Assembly: GCA_046351235.1 (NCBI GenBank)
Contig: JAXLYV010000001.1
Coordinates: forward strand, 372,001 to 436,000
Length of the DNA stretch: 64,000 bases
Source: JBBSAT01 sp046351235
GTDB lineage: Bacteria; Myxococcota_A; Polyangia; Polyangiales; Sandaracinaceae
Reading direction: 5' to 3'
This document shows positions 15,986 to 25,398 of this stretch, piece after piece (the first letter of the stretch is position 1; each line of letters begins with the position of its first letter). A program made the position numbers and the translations under genes. A model generated the notes under the pieces. The model worked only from the letters and a program-made list of their open reading frames with translations, was not told the origin of the DNA and ran no database searches.

Positions 15986-16498
15986 ATGCGCCTCTTTGCC
16001 GGGAAGATCCCCACCATCGCGAGCGAGATCGCGCTCAAGCTCACGAGCGAGAACGACATCGACGCGCCCGCCGCGACCGAGGTCCAGGCGGACATCGAGT
16101 CGGTCCTGAAGGAGTACCTCCGGCAGGAACGGCGCGTCGTCGACGAGGCCAAGACGCGCATGGAGACGCGCGGCATGGGCTACGGCGAGCTGAACAAGAT
16201 GAAGAGCCAGGTGGCCAAGGAAGGCCGCGTCCCGATGGGCGAGGACGCGCTTCCCTACATCCTCGAGCAGATCCTCGAGATCCTCTTCCACTCGAGCCAC
16301 GTCGAGGAGATCTTCTCGGACGACAACGTCCTCCGGAAGAAGATCACCACCATCCTGCGCCGCCACATGGACGTGGAGCAGGAGCTCGACCGCGAGGTGC
16401 GCGGCAAGATCCGGAACCTCGAAGAGGGCACGGCCGCGTTCGAGAGCGAGTACGCGCGCGTGATGGATCAGCTCAAGCGCAACAAGCGCCTGACCTGA
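15986..16498 (+). CDS. DUF507 family protein
   Basis: The 170-residue protein begins MRLFAGKIPTIASEIALKL and has two related halves, the layout of DUF507 proteins found mainly in deltaproteobacterial lineages and Aquificae. It is soluble, helical and highly charged, with no signal peptide. The C-terminal half has the conserved-looking HSSHVEEIFSDDNVLRKKI and a coiled-coil-like end. The function of the family is unknown. It stands alone behind its own promoter. Confidence 0.85.
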   Translation: MRLFAGKIPTIASEIALKLTSENDIDAPAATEVQADIESVLKEYLRQERRVVDEAKTRMETRGMGYGELNKMKSQVAKEGRVPMGEDALPYILEQILEILFHSSHVEEIFSDDNVLRKKITTILRRHMDVEQELDREVRGKIRNLEEGTAAFESEYARVMDQLKRNKRLT

Positions 16499-16570
16499 TC
16501 CGCGTCCGGGCCCGTCGGAGCGTCCGTACGAGAGCCCGCGTTGGCGACGGGCCGAGCGTTCTGGCTCGCA

Positions 16571-18226
16571 TCACCCCCAGCCGAAGCTGCGGTGGTGCGA
16601 GTGCGAGTAGCTCGTGTGGTGGCGGTGCGTGCCGCCGCCCCAGCCGCCGCTGCCGTAGACGGAGCCGCTGCCCCAGCCGCCGGAGAACACGCTGTCCGAG
16701 TGCATGGGCATCTGGAAGTCGCGGTAGAGCACCGCCGCGTCCAGCACGGGCCGGTGGAACGCGACGAGCGTGCTCGCGAGCAGGGGGAGTGTCGCGGCGG
16801 CCGTTCCCAGGCCGCGATGGCCGAGGTCGAGCGCCGCGATGCTGGGCAGCGTGCGGACCGCGAGCGCCAGCCGCTCTTCGGCATCGCCCTCCTGACCGCG
16901 CGCGAGCAGCGCCGTGTGGACCAGCATCTTCAGGGCCAGGCTCGTCGCCTCGGCGCCGCCGGGGCAGAGGCCCTGCTCCACGATCTGCCGGCCTGCGAGC
17001 CGCAGATCGTCGAGCAGGCCGGGGACCTCGCCGTCGAGCAGCGCGAGCATCGCGGAGGCCACCAGCATCCCGTTCGGCGCCAGGCGCGCGAGGTAGCGGT
17101 GGATGTCGGCGATGCGCTGCGTCTGCGCGTCCACGGCGTGCGTGCTCTGCACCGCCGCGAGCAGCGCGGCCGCCAGGACCTCGAGCGGATCACCGCTCGC
17201 CGGCGCCATCGCGCGGTAGGCCCACGTCGTCGGCGCGACGAGCGCGGCTCCCTCGCCGCCGACGGTGGCGAGCAGGGCGAGCGAGAGCGTCGTGCGGATG
17301 CCGGTCTCCGACATGGCCGTGGCGAAGCGCGCGGCGCGCGCGATGTGCGCGTCGCGTGCTTCGGGCGGCATCGCCGCGAGCATCAGCGTCGCGTCGAGCG
17401 CGTCCTCGCTGCGCCCCTCGCAGTACTGGGTGGCGAGACGGTCGCGGTAGTCGACGAGCCCGGGCGCGCTGCTCGGGTGGTAGGCCACGCCGACGTCGCC
17501 GGCGTTCAGGAGCAGCGTCTCGGCCGCCGACGCGTCCTGCGCCGGCGAGCACGCTTGCCGGGCCGGGATCTGTCGGATCGCCGTGAAGAGCACGAGGAAC
17601 GCGTCCCCCAGCATCTCGACCGTCGGCGGCAGCGAGGCGAGCCCGAGCATCGCGCTGCGGAGCGCGTGGTCGGGGAGGGTGCCGCCGACCTTCGGCTGGA
17701 GGTGCCGGACGAGCGCGCTCGCGCGGGCGGCGCGCGCGCGGAAGAGACCGTCGAGCGCGGCGAGCTCCTGCTCGAAGATCCCGAGCGGGAGATCCGGCAC
17801 GCGGGCCGCCCGCGGCGCGAGGTTCGAGGCGAGCGCGCGCCCGCGCTGCGTCGGGTACCAGTGCTCCACGGTCCGTGCGCCGCCCGCGGAGCCGCGATAG
17901 GGGCCGGCGTCGACGGTGTACGAGATCTGCGCGGCGCCGTCCGAGACGACGAGCGACTCCGAGAGATCGAGGATCTCGGTGCGGAGCAAGCGCACGCGCG
18001 CGGGATCGTACGCCGCCCCGAGCGCGGCGAGCTCCGCGCGCTTGGCCTCGAGCGCCGCGCGCTTCTCGCTCGTGTCGGGCGCGCGGGCGACGAGGCCGAG
18101 GCTCGCGAGCTGCCCGAGCAGCGCGTGCTCGGCGGGCCCGAGCGCGAGGCTCGCGCCGGGCGTCAGGCGCGCGAGCAAGCCCGCTGCCTCGATCGCCGTG
18201 ATCGTCTCCGTGCTGCCGCCGCTCAT
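16571..18226 (-). CDS. Large helical protein with Gly/His-rich C-terminus, unknown
   Basis: The 551-residue protein starts at an ATG 5 bases after a strong GAGGAGGAC ribosome-binding site. It has no signal peptide. The body is long, Ala/Leu-rich and helical, with repeat-like segments that could form a HEAT-type or DUF4003-like solenoid. The last 45 residues are quite different: Gly/Ser/Trp-rich (GGWGSGSVYGSGGWGGGTH) followed by a His/Ser cluster (HRHHTSYSHSHHRS), which could bind a metal. It is the last gene of a minus-strand operon, 16 bp behind the gene at 18243. I cannot assign a function. Confidence 0.6.
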   Translation of the reverse strand: MSGGSTETITAIEAAGLLARLTPGASLALGPAEHALLGQLASLGLVARAPDTSEKRAALEAKRAELAALGAAYDPARVRLLRTEILDLSESLVVSDGAAQISYTVDAGPYRGSAGGARTVEHWYPTQRGRALASNLAPRAARVPDLPLGIFEQELAALDGLFRARAARASALVRHLQPKVGGTLPDHALRSAMLGLASLPPTVEMLGDAFLVLFTAIRQIPARQACSPAQDASAAETLLLNAGDVGVAYHPSSAPGLVDYRDRLATQYCEGRSEDALDATLMLAAMPPEARDAHIARAARFATAMSETGIRTTLSLALLATVGGEGAALVAPTTWAYRAMAPASGDPLEVLAAALLAAVQSTHAVDAQTQRIADIHRYLARLAPNGMLVASAMLALLDGEVPGLLDDLRLAGRQIVEQGLCPGGAEATSLALKMLVHTALLARGQEGDAEERLALAVRTLPSIAALDLGHRGLGTAAATLPLLASTLVAFHRPVLDAAVLYRDFQMPMHSDSVFSGGWGSGSVYGSGGWGGGTHRHHTSYSHSHHRSFGWG

Positions 18227-18242
18227 CTGCGTCCTCCTCGTC

Positions 18243-19313
18243 TCATCGGCGATCCACGAGCCGCACTCGCGTGGGGGCGCCGCCGGGCGGCGTCACGTCC
18301 AGATCGAGCCCCTCGTCGCTCACGCGGGGCCGCGCGATCGGGTCGTGCGCGAGCGCGAGCTCGATCCGCGTGATCAGCGACGCGCGCCGTGCCTCGCGCG
18401 TCGTGCTCGTGCCGGCCCACGCGTCGCGGATGTCCAGCAGCACGTCGAGCGTCGCGAAGAGCTCGTAGTGGTTGCGGCCGATCTGTCGCGTGATCCGCGC
18501 GGGCGTGAGCGGGCGCTCCTCGAGCGTCTCGAGATCGGCGAAGGTGAGCGTCCCGTCGGGCGCGACCACGGCGTCCTTGTCGAGCCAGGCGTCGTCGAAA
18601 TCGAGGCCGACACGCTCGCCGTGAACCGTGCGCGCGCTGCGCGCCGCCAGCGTGAGCAGCGCGATCCCCGTCTGGAGGTAGCGGTCGACGAACGCGTCGA
18701 GCGCAGGCACGGCCTCGACCCCGAACGCCGCGAGCGCCTCTTCGGGCGTTCGTCCGAGCGTGCGCGAGCCGCCGTGGAACACGCGCACGTCGCTCGGGAC
18801 GAGCCGCTGCTCGGCGAGCACGGGCCCGCGATGGCGGCGAACCCAGAACGATGCGCGATCGACCGCGCGATCGGGCACGATCACGACCGCGGTCAGCGGG
18901 CAGATCTCGGCGCCGCGCAGCTCGCCGGCGGCCCATCGCTCCGTGATCCCGAGGGCGGTGCGCGCGCCGAGCTCGCCCTGGGCGCCGAAGGGGGCCTCGC
19001 CCATCCAGCTCTCGCCGTGGATGCGCCGGTCGGGGAGGCTCTCGCCGTACATCGGGCTGAGCGCGCCCACGCCCTTCACCGAGACGAGCCACTCGCGGCC
19101 GGCGTAGCCGACGCGCGGCGCGACGAGGATGGCCGAGCGATTGCCGTCGGGGAGGGCGCTCCAGCGCGGCGCGCTCGCGGGCGCGTCGCCGAGGGCGAGG
19201 AGCGCGAGCCCGTCGATCGGCGTCGCCACCGCCACGCCGCGCGGGCGGCCGAAGATCTCGGCGGGGAGGCCGACGAGCTCGAAGCTCCGCTCGATGCGCG
19301 GCGCGTAGGTCAA
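18243..19313 (-). CDS. Conserved-looking hypothetical protein of a three-gene operon
   Basis: This gene encodes 356 residues from a TTG that overlaps the stop of the upstream gene (TTGA), which implies coupled translation. It has no signal peptide or membrane segment. Distinctive blocks are GALSPMYGESLPDRR, SWMGEAPFGAQGELGA, FWVRRHRGPVLAEQRLVPSD and GLDFDDAWLDKDAVVAPDG. The last, with its Asp cluster, looks like a metal or phosphate site. I do not recognise the family. Its position between the GNAT-receptor gene and the Gly/His-tailed protein suggests all three act together, possibly as modifier and targets. Confidence 0.55.
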   Translation of the reverse strand: MTYAPRIERSFELVGLPAEIFGRPRGVAVATPIDGLALLALGDAPASAPRWSALPDGNRSAILVAPRVGYAGREWLVSVKGVGALSPMYGESLPDRRIHGESWMGEAPFGAQGELGARTALGITERWAAGELRGAEICPLTAVVIVPDRAVDRASFWVRRHRGPVLAEQRLVPSDVRVFHGGSRTLGRTPEEALAAFGVEAVPALDAFVDRYLQTGIALLTLAARSARTVHGERVGLDFDDAWLDKDAVVAPDGTLTFADLETLEERPLTPARITRQIGRNHYELFATLDVLLDIRDAWAGTSTTREARRASLITRIELALAHDPIARPRVSDEGLDLDVTPPGGAPTRVRLVDRR

Positions 19314-21007
19314 AGGCGCACCGTGGGCGCCGCGCGGGCCGGCGCGGGCTCGGTGCGCGCGGTCTCGACGTACATGTCGCCGATCTTGCGGAAGCCCTCG
19401 CCGCGCGCGATCTCGAGCGAGCCCGTCGCCAGCGTCGAGATCTCGGTGATCACGTGCGTCGCGCCGAGCGCCGCGAGCGCACGGATGCGGGCGCGCGCGA
19501 GCTCGCGCCCGAGGCCGCGGTTGCGATGGGCGGGATCGACCACGAGCGTGTGCAGCCGCCCCTCGCTGCCCACGAGCGAGGCGAGACCGAGCCCGACGAT
19601 CTTCCCGTCCACCCGCGCCACGTAGCCGAGATCGCCCTCGGCGAGGGCCGCCTCGACGAACTTCTGTGCCGCCACCGCGAGCACGCGCGTGGCGAGCGCG
19701 CCTGCTTCGGCGGCGTCGTGGGGCTCGAGGCGCGTGACGGCCTCGGGATCGAAGGGCGGGGAGGGCACGGGCTCGAGGCGGAGGACCTGGTACGTCTCGA
19801 CCAGGTTGTAGGCCTTGTTGCCGGTCAGGGGCGCGCCGGTGAGCTGCGCCGCCGTGCGGACCGAGTCGAGCACGCCGTGCTGCATCTCGCAGAAGAAGTC
19901 GGTCCTCGCGAGCTGCTTGCGCAAGAGCTCGCACACGTCCCCGTCCTTCGCGAAGATGGTGGGGACGCCGCCGGCGGAGTCGTCGATCGCGACTCCCACG
20001 ACGCGATCGCCGGCGTGGGCGACCCACACGGCCTCGCCCATGCGGTGGGCCACCGCGATGAAGTGCGGAAGGTGCATCCCGAAGCGCAGCGACACGTCGG
20101 TCGCGTTCAGCGTCGCCGGTGGCGCGAGGCGTGCGACGATCACCTCTTCGCCGCCGATCCGGATCGGCGAGGCTTGGGGACGCGTGCGTCGCATCGCGAG
20201 CCAGAGGAGCAGCCCGAGGAGCGCGGCTCCGCCGCCGAGGAGCGCGCCGCCGAAGCCCATGCCCGAGCCCGCCGCGTCGTCGCGCGCGCTGGCTGCCCAC
20301 GACGTCTCGGGTGCGAGCGGCGGGCCCACGCGGTGCGCGTAGCTCGCGTCCGTGATCTCGACGACCTCGCTCACTCGCATCGCGGCGCGCTGGCCGTCCG
20401 ACGTCCCGTCGTCGTCCTCGCTCCGGACCTCGCGGAGGAACATCCCGGTCGCGCGATCGAACCAGTACTCGTCGCGGAACGTCGTCGTGAAGTGTCCGTA
20501 GGCGTCGTCCCGGCGGCCCTCGCCCGTCGCCACGAGAGCGATCGACGGCCGGCTCGCCCCGGCCGCCATCACCGGCACGTCCACGCCCGTCACCTCGAAC
20601 GCGTCGCCGAGGATCGACACGTGATCGCCGACGGCGAGCGTGGTGGGCACGAAGGTCCACGTCGCGAGCGTCCGGCGCGTGTCGTCGTCGTACTCGTCGA
20701 GGTCCGTACGCGTGACGTAGATGCGCTCGGGGTCGACCTCGACGGTGCGGTCCTCGGCCCCGGAGTCGGTCGAGTCGGGCGAGACGTAGCGCCACGCGTA
20801 GCGCCCGTGGATCGAGGTGCCTGTGCCCGCCCCCGAGACCTCGTAGTGGCCCTCCGCCGTGAGCGAGTCGCTCCAGCCGACGTAGGAGCCGCCCGTGCCG
20901 GTCACGCGCCGCGTCACGCGGTAGTCGAACGACTCGCGCGCCGGCTGGGCCGCGGCCGATCCGGGCCACAGACACGCGAGCGCGACCAGGAGCGCGATTC
21001 CCCTCAT
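19310..21007 (-). CDS. Membrane-anchored receptor-like GNAT acetyltransferase fusion
   Basis: The 565-residue protein has a signal peptide (residues 1-20) and an extracytoplasmic beta-rich domain (about 21-245). A single membrane span follows near 252-273 (GGALLGGGAALLGLLLWLAM), with Arg-Arg right after it that puts the rest in the cytoplasm. The cytoplasmic part has a first GNAT-like region (about 290-420) and a clear second GNAT domain (about 430-555). The latter carries LVVDPAHRNRGLGRELARARIRA, with the acetyl-CoA loop R-N-R-G-L-G, and EIARGEGFRKIGDMYVE. GNATs are rarely built as transmembrane receptors, so this may link an outside signal to cytoplasmic acetylation. It is first in its operon. 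Confidence 0.75.
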   Translation of the reverse strand: MRGIALLVALACLWPGSAAAQPARESFDYRVTRRVTGTGGSYVGWSDSLTAEGHYEVSGAGTGTSIHGRYAWRYVSPDSTDSGAEDRTVEVDPERIYVTRTDLDEYDDDTRRTLATWTFVPTTLAVGDHVSILGDAFEVTGVDVPVMAAGASRPSIALVATGEGRRDDAYGHFTTTFRDEYWFDRATGMFLREVRSEDDDGTSDGQRAAMRVSEVVEITDASYAHRVGPPLAPETSWAASARDDAAGSGMGFGGALLGGGAALLGLLLWLAMRRTRPQASPIRIGGEEVIVARLAPPATLNATDVSLRFGMHLPHFIAVAHRMGEAVWVAHAGDRVVGVAIDDSAGGVPTIFAKDGDVCELLRKQLARTDFFCEMQHGVLDSVRTAAQLTGAPLTGNKAYNLVETYQVLRLEPVPSPPFDPEAVTRLEPHDAAEAGALATRVLAVAAQKFVEAALAEGDLGYVARVDGKIVGLGLASLVGSEGRLHTLVVDPAHRNRGLGRELARARIRALAALGATHVITEISTLATGSLEIARGEGFRKIGDMYVETARTEPAPARAAPTVRL

Positions 21008-21092
21008 CGCGCGGGAGCGTACGCCAGCCGCGGCGCGCGCGTCAGGGCGGGGCGTGCGCCATTCGCGCGCGGCAGGCCGGCCTCGGCTCGTG

Positions 21093-21893
21093 TCAGATCG
21101 TGTGGACGTCGATGTCGAAGCTGCGGCTGCCGCTGGCGATGGTCGCGCGGATCGTCGTGCTGTCCGTGCGCATGAACGTGAGCGTCATCGTCTTGTGGCT
21201 CGGCGAGGTGAGCGTGTACGTGCCCGACTGCGGGCAGGGATCGACCCAGCGCATCTCGACGCCAGCGACCGTGAGCGTCCAGCTCCCTTCCTGCGTCGTC
21301 CAGGTGCGCTCGCCGTCCTCGGAGAAGCCGCTGAGCAGCCCGGACTCGAGCGGGCGCTGCGTGACCTCGCCGGTGCCGTTGCCGCGGTGGTTGTCGCTGA
21401 TGCGCTCCCAGCGCATGTCGTACGAGACGTGGCGCGAGGGATCGGAGGCGCTCCACGTGACCATCGCGCTGCCCGTGAGGTTGACCGTCTGGTCGTGGAA
21501 GTCGGTCCACTGGTGCTCCACGACGACCTCGCTCGCCGTGTTGGTCATGATGGTGATCTCGTGGCGGCCCGCGTAGGTCTGCCCGCGGTACACGCAGGCG
21601 CCGCCGAGCACGCCATAGTTGATGGTGATCGTGGCGCCCTGGACCGTCACGAGCGCGCACGGGAGCTGCGACTCGACGAAGGCCTGGAGCTCGGTCGCGG
21701 CGTCGGCGGCCGCCCCGCCGATCGTGAAGTTCGTGGAGAGGTCGATGCTGCTGCCGGCGAGCGAGAGCGCGGCGCTCGAGAGCGCGGCCTCGTCGAGCCC
21801 TTCGCGCGCCTCTTCCGCGCTGAGCTCCCCGCAGGCGGCGAGCACGGCAGCGAGGGCGAGGACGGCGGCGAGCTGAGGGCGATGCGTGCGCAT
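21093..21893 (-). CDS. Putative lipoprotein, unknown function
   Basis: The 266-residue protein has a lipobox (LAAC, Cys near 21) followed by GELSAEEAREGLDEA. A beta-rich mature part has Thr/Ser-rich strands (TLTSPSHKTMTLTFMRTDSTTIRATI) and a few Cys (PCALV, GACVYRG, DPCPQSG). The helix right after the lipid-attachment site is a pattern shared with other myxobacterial lipoproteins. No enzyme motif is seen. It is separated from the GNAT-receptor operon by 85 bp and could be its own transcript. Confidence 0.55.
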   Translation of the reverse strand: MRTHRPQLAAVLALAAVLAACGELSAEEAREGLDEAALSSAALSLAGSSIDLSTNFTIGGAAADAATELQAFVESQLPCALVTVQGATITINYGVLGGACVYRGQTYAGRHEITIMTNTASEVVVEHQWTDFHDQTVNLTGSAMVTWSASDPSRHVSYDMRWERISDNHRGNGTGEVTQRPLESGLLSGFSEDGERTWTTQEGSWTLTVAGVEMRWVDPCPQSGTYTLTSPSHKTMTLTFMRTDSTTIRATIASGSRSFDIDVHTI

Positions 21894-22085
21894 GGAGGTC
21901 CTCCGAAAGCGGGAAGCGAGCTGGCGGTTGCGCGTGCAGCGCGCGCGCCAGTCGTGAATCTACGGGGTTTCGTCGGGAGAGTGAACTGCGTGTGTGGCCT
22001 CCACGGCACGCTCCGGGGCGGAGTGCGAATCGGCGGTCACGCCCGGCGCGCTTGCGGCGCGCGCGCCAGCTGCCATGTCAGGGTG

Positions 22086-22973
22086 ATGACGAGCCCGACC
22101 TCCTCCCACCTCGTGCGCCTCGTGCGCGAGCTGGCGCCGGCCCACGCAGGGCTGGGCCTCGCGAGCCTCGCGGGCGGTGCCGTCCGGCTGGACGCGGCCA
22201 CGCTCGCACGCTTCGCGGGCATCGAGGCGGAGCGCTCGGACGCCCGTGCGCTGCGCGAGGACTTGGTGCGCTGGCTGCGCACGAAGAACCAGTTTCTCTC
22301 GCTCACGTCGGAGCTCGAGGACGAGATCGAGGACGCGATCCTGCGCGTCCTCGAGGCGCTCGCCGAGGGAGATCTCGAGGAGGCGCAGGACACGCTCGAC
22401 GACGCGCTCGACGGCCTGGGCTCGATCGTGCGCGACGCGGGCGGCGGCGATCCGCGCGAGGTCGTCGCGAGCGAGTACGCGCCCGACCTGCAGCTGCACG
22501 TGCTCGGGCTCGCGCCGAGCGACGTGGTCTCGCCGGTGCTCGACATCGGCTGCGGAGCGAGCGCGGCGCTCGTGCTGCACCTGCGGGGCCTCGGCCACGA
22601 GGTGACGGGGATCGATCGCGATGCACCGCCGAGCGCGACGCGCGCCGACTGGCTCGGCTTCGACTACGGCAAGGACCGCTGGAAGACGATCGTCTCGCAC
22701 CTCGGCTTCTCGCTGCACTTTCTTCGCGCCCACCACGCGAGCGAGGACGCGGCGCGCCACTACGCGGAGGCCTTCGTGCGCATCACGCGCTCGCTCGCGC
22801 CCGGCGGCCTCTTCGCGTACGCGCCTTCGCTGCCGTTCTTCGAGAGCGTGCTCCCGAAGGAGCGCTTCGCGATCGAGCGCCGCAAGGTGAAGGGCGGCGA
22901 GACGCTCGAGCGCCTGCGCGCCACGAGCGGCATCGACCTCGCCGAGTCCACCAAGCTCCGCCGCATCGGCTGA
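22086..22973 (+). CDS. Class I SAM-dependent methyltransferase
   Basis: The 295-residue protein has a helical N-terminal part of about 130 residues, including KNQFLSLTSELEDEIEDAILRVLEALAEGDL. A Rossmann methyltransferase domain follows with the SAM motif LDIGCGASAALVLHL near 155 and the acidic loop GIDRD at the end of strand 2. Later strands (SLAPGGLFAYAPSLPFFESVLP) fit a small-molecule methyltransferase. The substrate is unknown. It has no obvious operon partner. Confidence 0.75.
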   Translation: MTSPTSSHLVRLVRELAPAHAGLGLASLAGGAVRLDAATLARFAGIEAERSDARALREDLVRWLRTKNQFLSLTSELEDEIEDAILRVLEALAEGDLEEAQDTLDDALDGLGSIVRDAGGGDPREVVASEYAPDLQLHVLGLAPSDVVSPVLDIGCGASAALVLHLRGLGHEVTGIDRDAPPSATRADWLGFDYGKDRWKTIVSHLGFSLHFLRAHHASEDAARHYAEAFVRITRSLAPGGLFAYAPSLPFFESVLPKERFAIERRKVKGGETLERLRATSGIDLAESTKLRRIG

Positions 22974-23042
22974 CCGACCGAGCACCGCGCAGTGCCCCTG
23001 GGGCGTTGACACCGCGCCCCGACCCCACAAAGCCTGCGCGCG

Positions 23043-24224
23043 ATGCCCCCTCTCGTCGTCCGCGGCCGCGTCACGCTCGCCCACGACGGGCGCGTGCGCC
23101 TCGAGCACGCGATCGATCCGCCGCGCGATCTCTCTTGGCCGGACGCCTCCGAGGTGCTCCTCGGCGCGTGGGTCGAGCTCGCCCTCGACGACGCCGGCGC
23201 GCAGGTCACCGAGGCGCGCGTCGTGCAGCCCGCGCACGCCGCGTTTCCTCGCGCCGGAGGCGACTGGCTCGCGTTCCATCGCGACGGGCGCCGCCGCCTG
23301 CATCTCCTCACGCGGCGCGCCGCGATGCTGCGCGCGCTCCGCGATCACCTCGCCCGCGAGGACTTCCTCGAGGTCGAGACCCCGCTCGCCGTCCCGAGCC
23401 CCGGCCTCGACGTGCACCTCTCGGCCTTCGAGGTTCTCGGCATGCCGGCGCCGCGCTGGCTCATCACGAGCCCCGAGTACCAGATGAAGCGCCTGCTCGC
23501 CGCCGGCGTCCCGCGCCTCTACGAGATCGTGCGCTGCTTCCGCAAAGACGAGCGCGGCCAGCGCCACGAGCCGGAGTTCACGATGCTCGAGTGGTACCGC
23601 GCGTTCGCGGACGCGGGCGCGCTCATGGGCGACACGGAGCAGATCGTGGCCGCGCTCGCGCTCGCGGCCCACGGCCAGACGCGGATCGCGATCGATGCGC
23701 TCGGCGCCCAGAGCGACGCGATCGAGCTCGCGCCGCCCTGGGAGCGGATCACGGTCGAGGCCGCGCTCCTCCGCTACGCCGGCCTGCACCTCTTCGAGGT
23801 GCTGCCCGACGAAGAGCGCTTCTTCCACGTCTGGTCGCACGAGGTGGAGCCGAAGCTCGGCTTCGATCGGCCGGTCTTCGTGGTCGACTGGCCGGCGTCG
23901 ATGGCCTCGCTCGCGCGTCTGCATCCCGATCGCCCGCACCTCGCCGATCGCTTCGAGGCCTACGCGTGCGGCATCGAGCTCTGCAACGGCTTCGGCGAGC
24001 TCACCGACCCGGTGGAGCAGCGCACGCGCCTCGTGCGCGACCAGGAGGAGCGCCGCACGAGGGGCTTGCCGATCTATCCGATCGACGAGCGCTTCCTCGG
24101 CGCGCTCGAGGAGGGCCTACCGCCCTGCGCCGGCAACGCGCTCGGCCTCGACCGCGTGATCGCGCTGCTCCTCGGCGCGCCCACGATCGCCGACGTGATG
24201 GCCTTCGGCAGCGAGCGGCTCTGA
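23043..24224 (+). CDS. epmA: EpmA/GenX-like EF-P-(R)-beta-lysine ligase (class II LysRS paralogue)
   Basis: The 393-residue protein carries the catalytic core of class II lysyl-tRNA synthetase: motif 1 around REDFLEVETP, motif 2 around RCFRKDERGQRHEPEFTMLEWYRA and motif 3 around GNALGLDRVIALLLG. Instead of a tRNA-binding OB domain it has only about 85 N-terminal residues that may be a remnant OB strand set. This matches EpmA (YjeA/PoxA), which attaches beta-lysine to a Lys of elongation factor P. EpmB and EF-P are not in the window. TTGACA at 23006 could be its -35 box. Confidence 0.85.
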   Translation: MPPLVVRGRVTLAHDGRVRLEHAIDPPRDLSWPDASEVLLGAWVELALDDAGAQVTEARVVQPAHAAFPRAGGDWLAFHRDGRRRLHLLTRRAAMLRALRDHLAREDFLEVETPLAVPSPGLDVHLSAFEVLGMPAPRWLITSPEYQMKRLLAAGVPRLYEIVRCFRKDERGQRHEPEFTMLEWYRAFADAGALMGDTEQIVAALALAAHGQTRIAIDALGAQSDAIELAPPWERITVEAALLRYAGLHLFEVLPDEERFFHVWSHEVEPKLGFDRPVFVVDWPASMASLARLHPDRPHLADRFEAYACGIELCNGFGELTDPVEQRTRLVRDQEERRTRGLPIYPIDERFLGALEEGLPPCAGNALGLDRVIALLLGAPTIADVMAFGSERL

Positions 24225-24252
24225 GCGGTGTGGGCCCGGGCCGCGGTGCCCT

Positions 24253-25398
24253 TCATTCCGCGGGCATCAGCTCCTCCGCGAGCGCAGCGCCGAGGCGCGC
24301 GTAGCCCTCGCTCGTGAAGTGCACGTGGTCGCCGAGCGCGAGGCCGCGCTCGACCCATCCGTGCATCGAGCCGGGCCCGCCGGTCCACGCGAGCAGATCG
24401 AAGAACGCGCATCCTCCCGCGAGCGCCGCAGCGCGGTAGGCGTCCCGCACCCGCGTCGAGCCAGGTCGCGCGATCCACGCGCCTCCGCGCTCCATGGGTC
24501 GATCCGAAGGGCCGATGACGAGGCACGAGGCCTCGGGGGCGCCGCGTCGGAACCGGGCGAGCACCTGCGTGAGGTCGTCTCGCAAGGAGGCGCTCGAACG
24601 GCCGCGTGCGCTCTCGTTGGTCCCGTAGGAGAGCACGAAGAGATCGGGCGGGCGTGCAGCGAGCTGCGAGACGAAGTCGTCCTCGTCCCAGAGCAGGACG
24701 TCCTCGGCCCGGGCGCCCGGCACACCGAAGCCCTCCACCGTCACACCCGTCACCCTCGTCGCGACGACGCCGTAGCTCGTGACGGGTCCGTCGCCGAGCG
24801 CCTCGAGGCAGACCTCCGAGACGGGCGCGCTCGGCGTGAGGCGGAGGCGATCCCAGCCGAGGCGGCCCTCGGTCGCGCGCGTGCGTCGCTCGGCACCGGC
24901 GTCGAGCGCCAGCGTGCCTCCCCCGGGCTGGGTGCGAGCCCACGCTTCGAGCTGCGTGACCGGCGCATGCAGGCGCGCGCAGGCGTGGGCGGTGCCGCGC
25001 GCCTCGAGCGCGATCCCGGCGCGCCCGAAGCGATCGCGCACGCGATGGCCTCGTGTGGAGAGGCCGCGGAAGCCACGCCCGTCCTCGACGTCCACGTCCT
25101 GTCGCGCGTAGAGCGCGAGCGGGCGCGCCGGAAAGAGCTGGCCGGGGCCGCCGTCGCCGTAGCGCGCCACGAGACGCGCGCGAAGCGCTCCGACGAGCTC
25201 GTCCGAGACGACGTGCGAGGCGCCCCACACGGAGACGAGCGCTCGGCCGCGCGCGAAGGCCGCGTGGAGCGCGTCGAGCACCTGCTCGCTCGGACGCTCG
25301 AGGTGCGTGCGATCCGTCTGCGCTTCTCCCTGCGCCGGAGGGATCAGCGCTGCGACGAGGAGGATCACCGACGACGCCGTCGCGAGGGTGCGCCTCAT
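24253..25398 (-). CDS. SGNH/GDSL-type hydrolase, secreted
   Basis: The 381-residue protein has a signal peptide (about residues 1-27). Blocks of an SGNH hydrolase follow: VSVWGASHVV in place of GDSL, with the nucleophile Ser near 61, the oxyanion block YGTNE, and the final DHVHFTSEGY supplying Asp and His. Such enzymes cleave or transfer esters on carbohydrates or lipids in the envelope. A beta-rich insertion of about 170 residues lies between blocks I and III. Its start overlaps the stop of the upstream gene (ATGA), so the two are translationally coupled. Confidence 0.75.
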   Translation of the reverse strand: MRRTLATASSVILLVAALIPPAQGEAQTDRTHLERPSEQVLDALHAAFARGRALVSVWGASHVVSDELVGALRARLVARYGDGGPGQLFPARPLALYARQDVDVEDGRGFRGLSTRGHRVRDRFGRAGIALEARGTAHACARLHAPVTQLEAWARTQPGGGTLALDAGAERRTRATEGRLGWDRLRLTPSAPVSEVCLEALGDGPVTSYGVVATRVTGVTVEGFGVPGARAEDVLLWDEDDFVSQLAARPPDLFVLSYGTNESARGRSSASLRDDLTQVLARFRRGAPEASCLVIGPSDRPMERGGAWIARPGSTRVRDAYRAAALAGGCAFFDLLAWTGGPGSMHGWVERGLALGDHVHFTSEGYARLGAALAEELMPAE

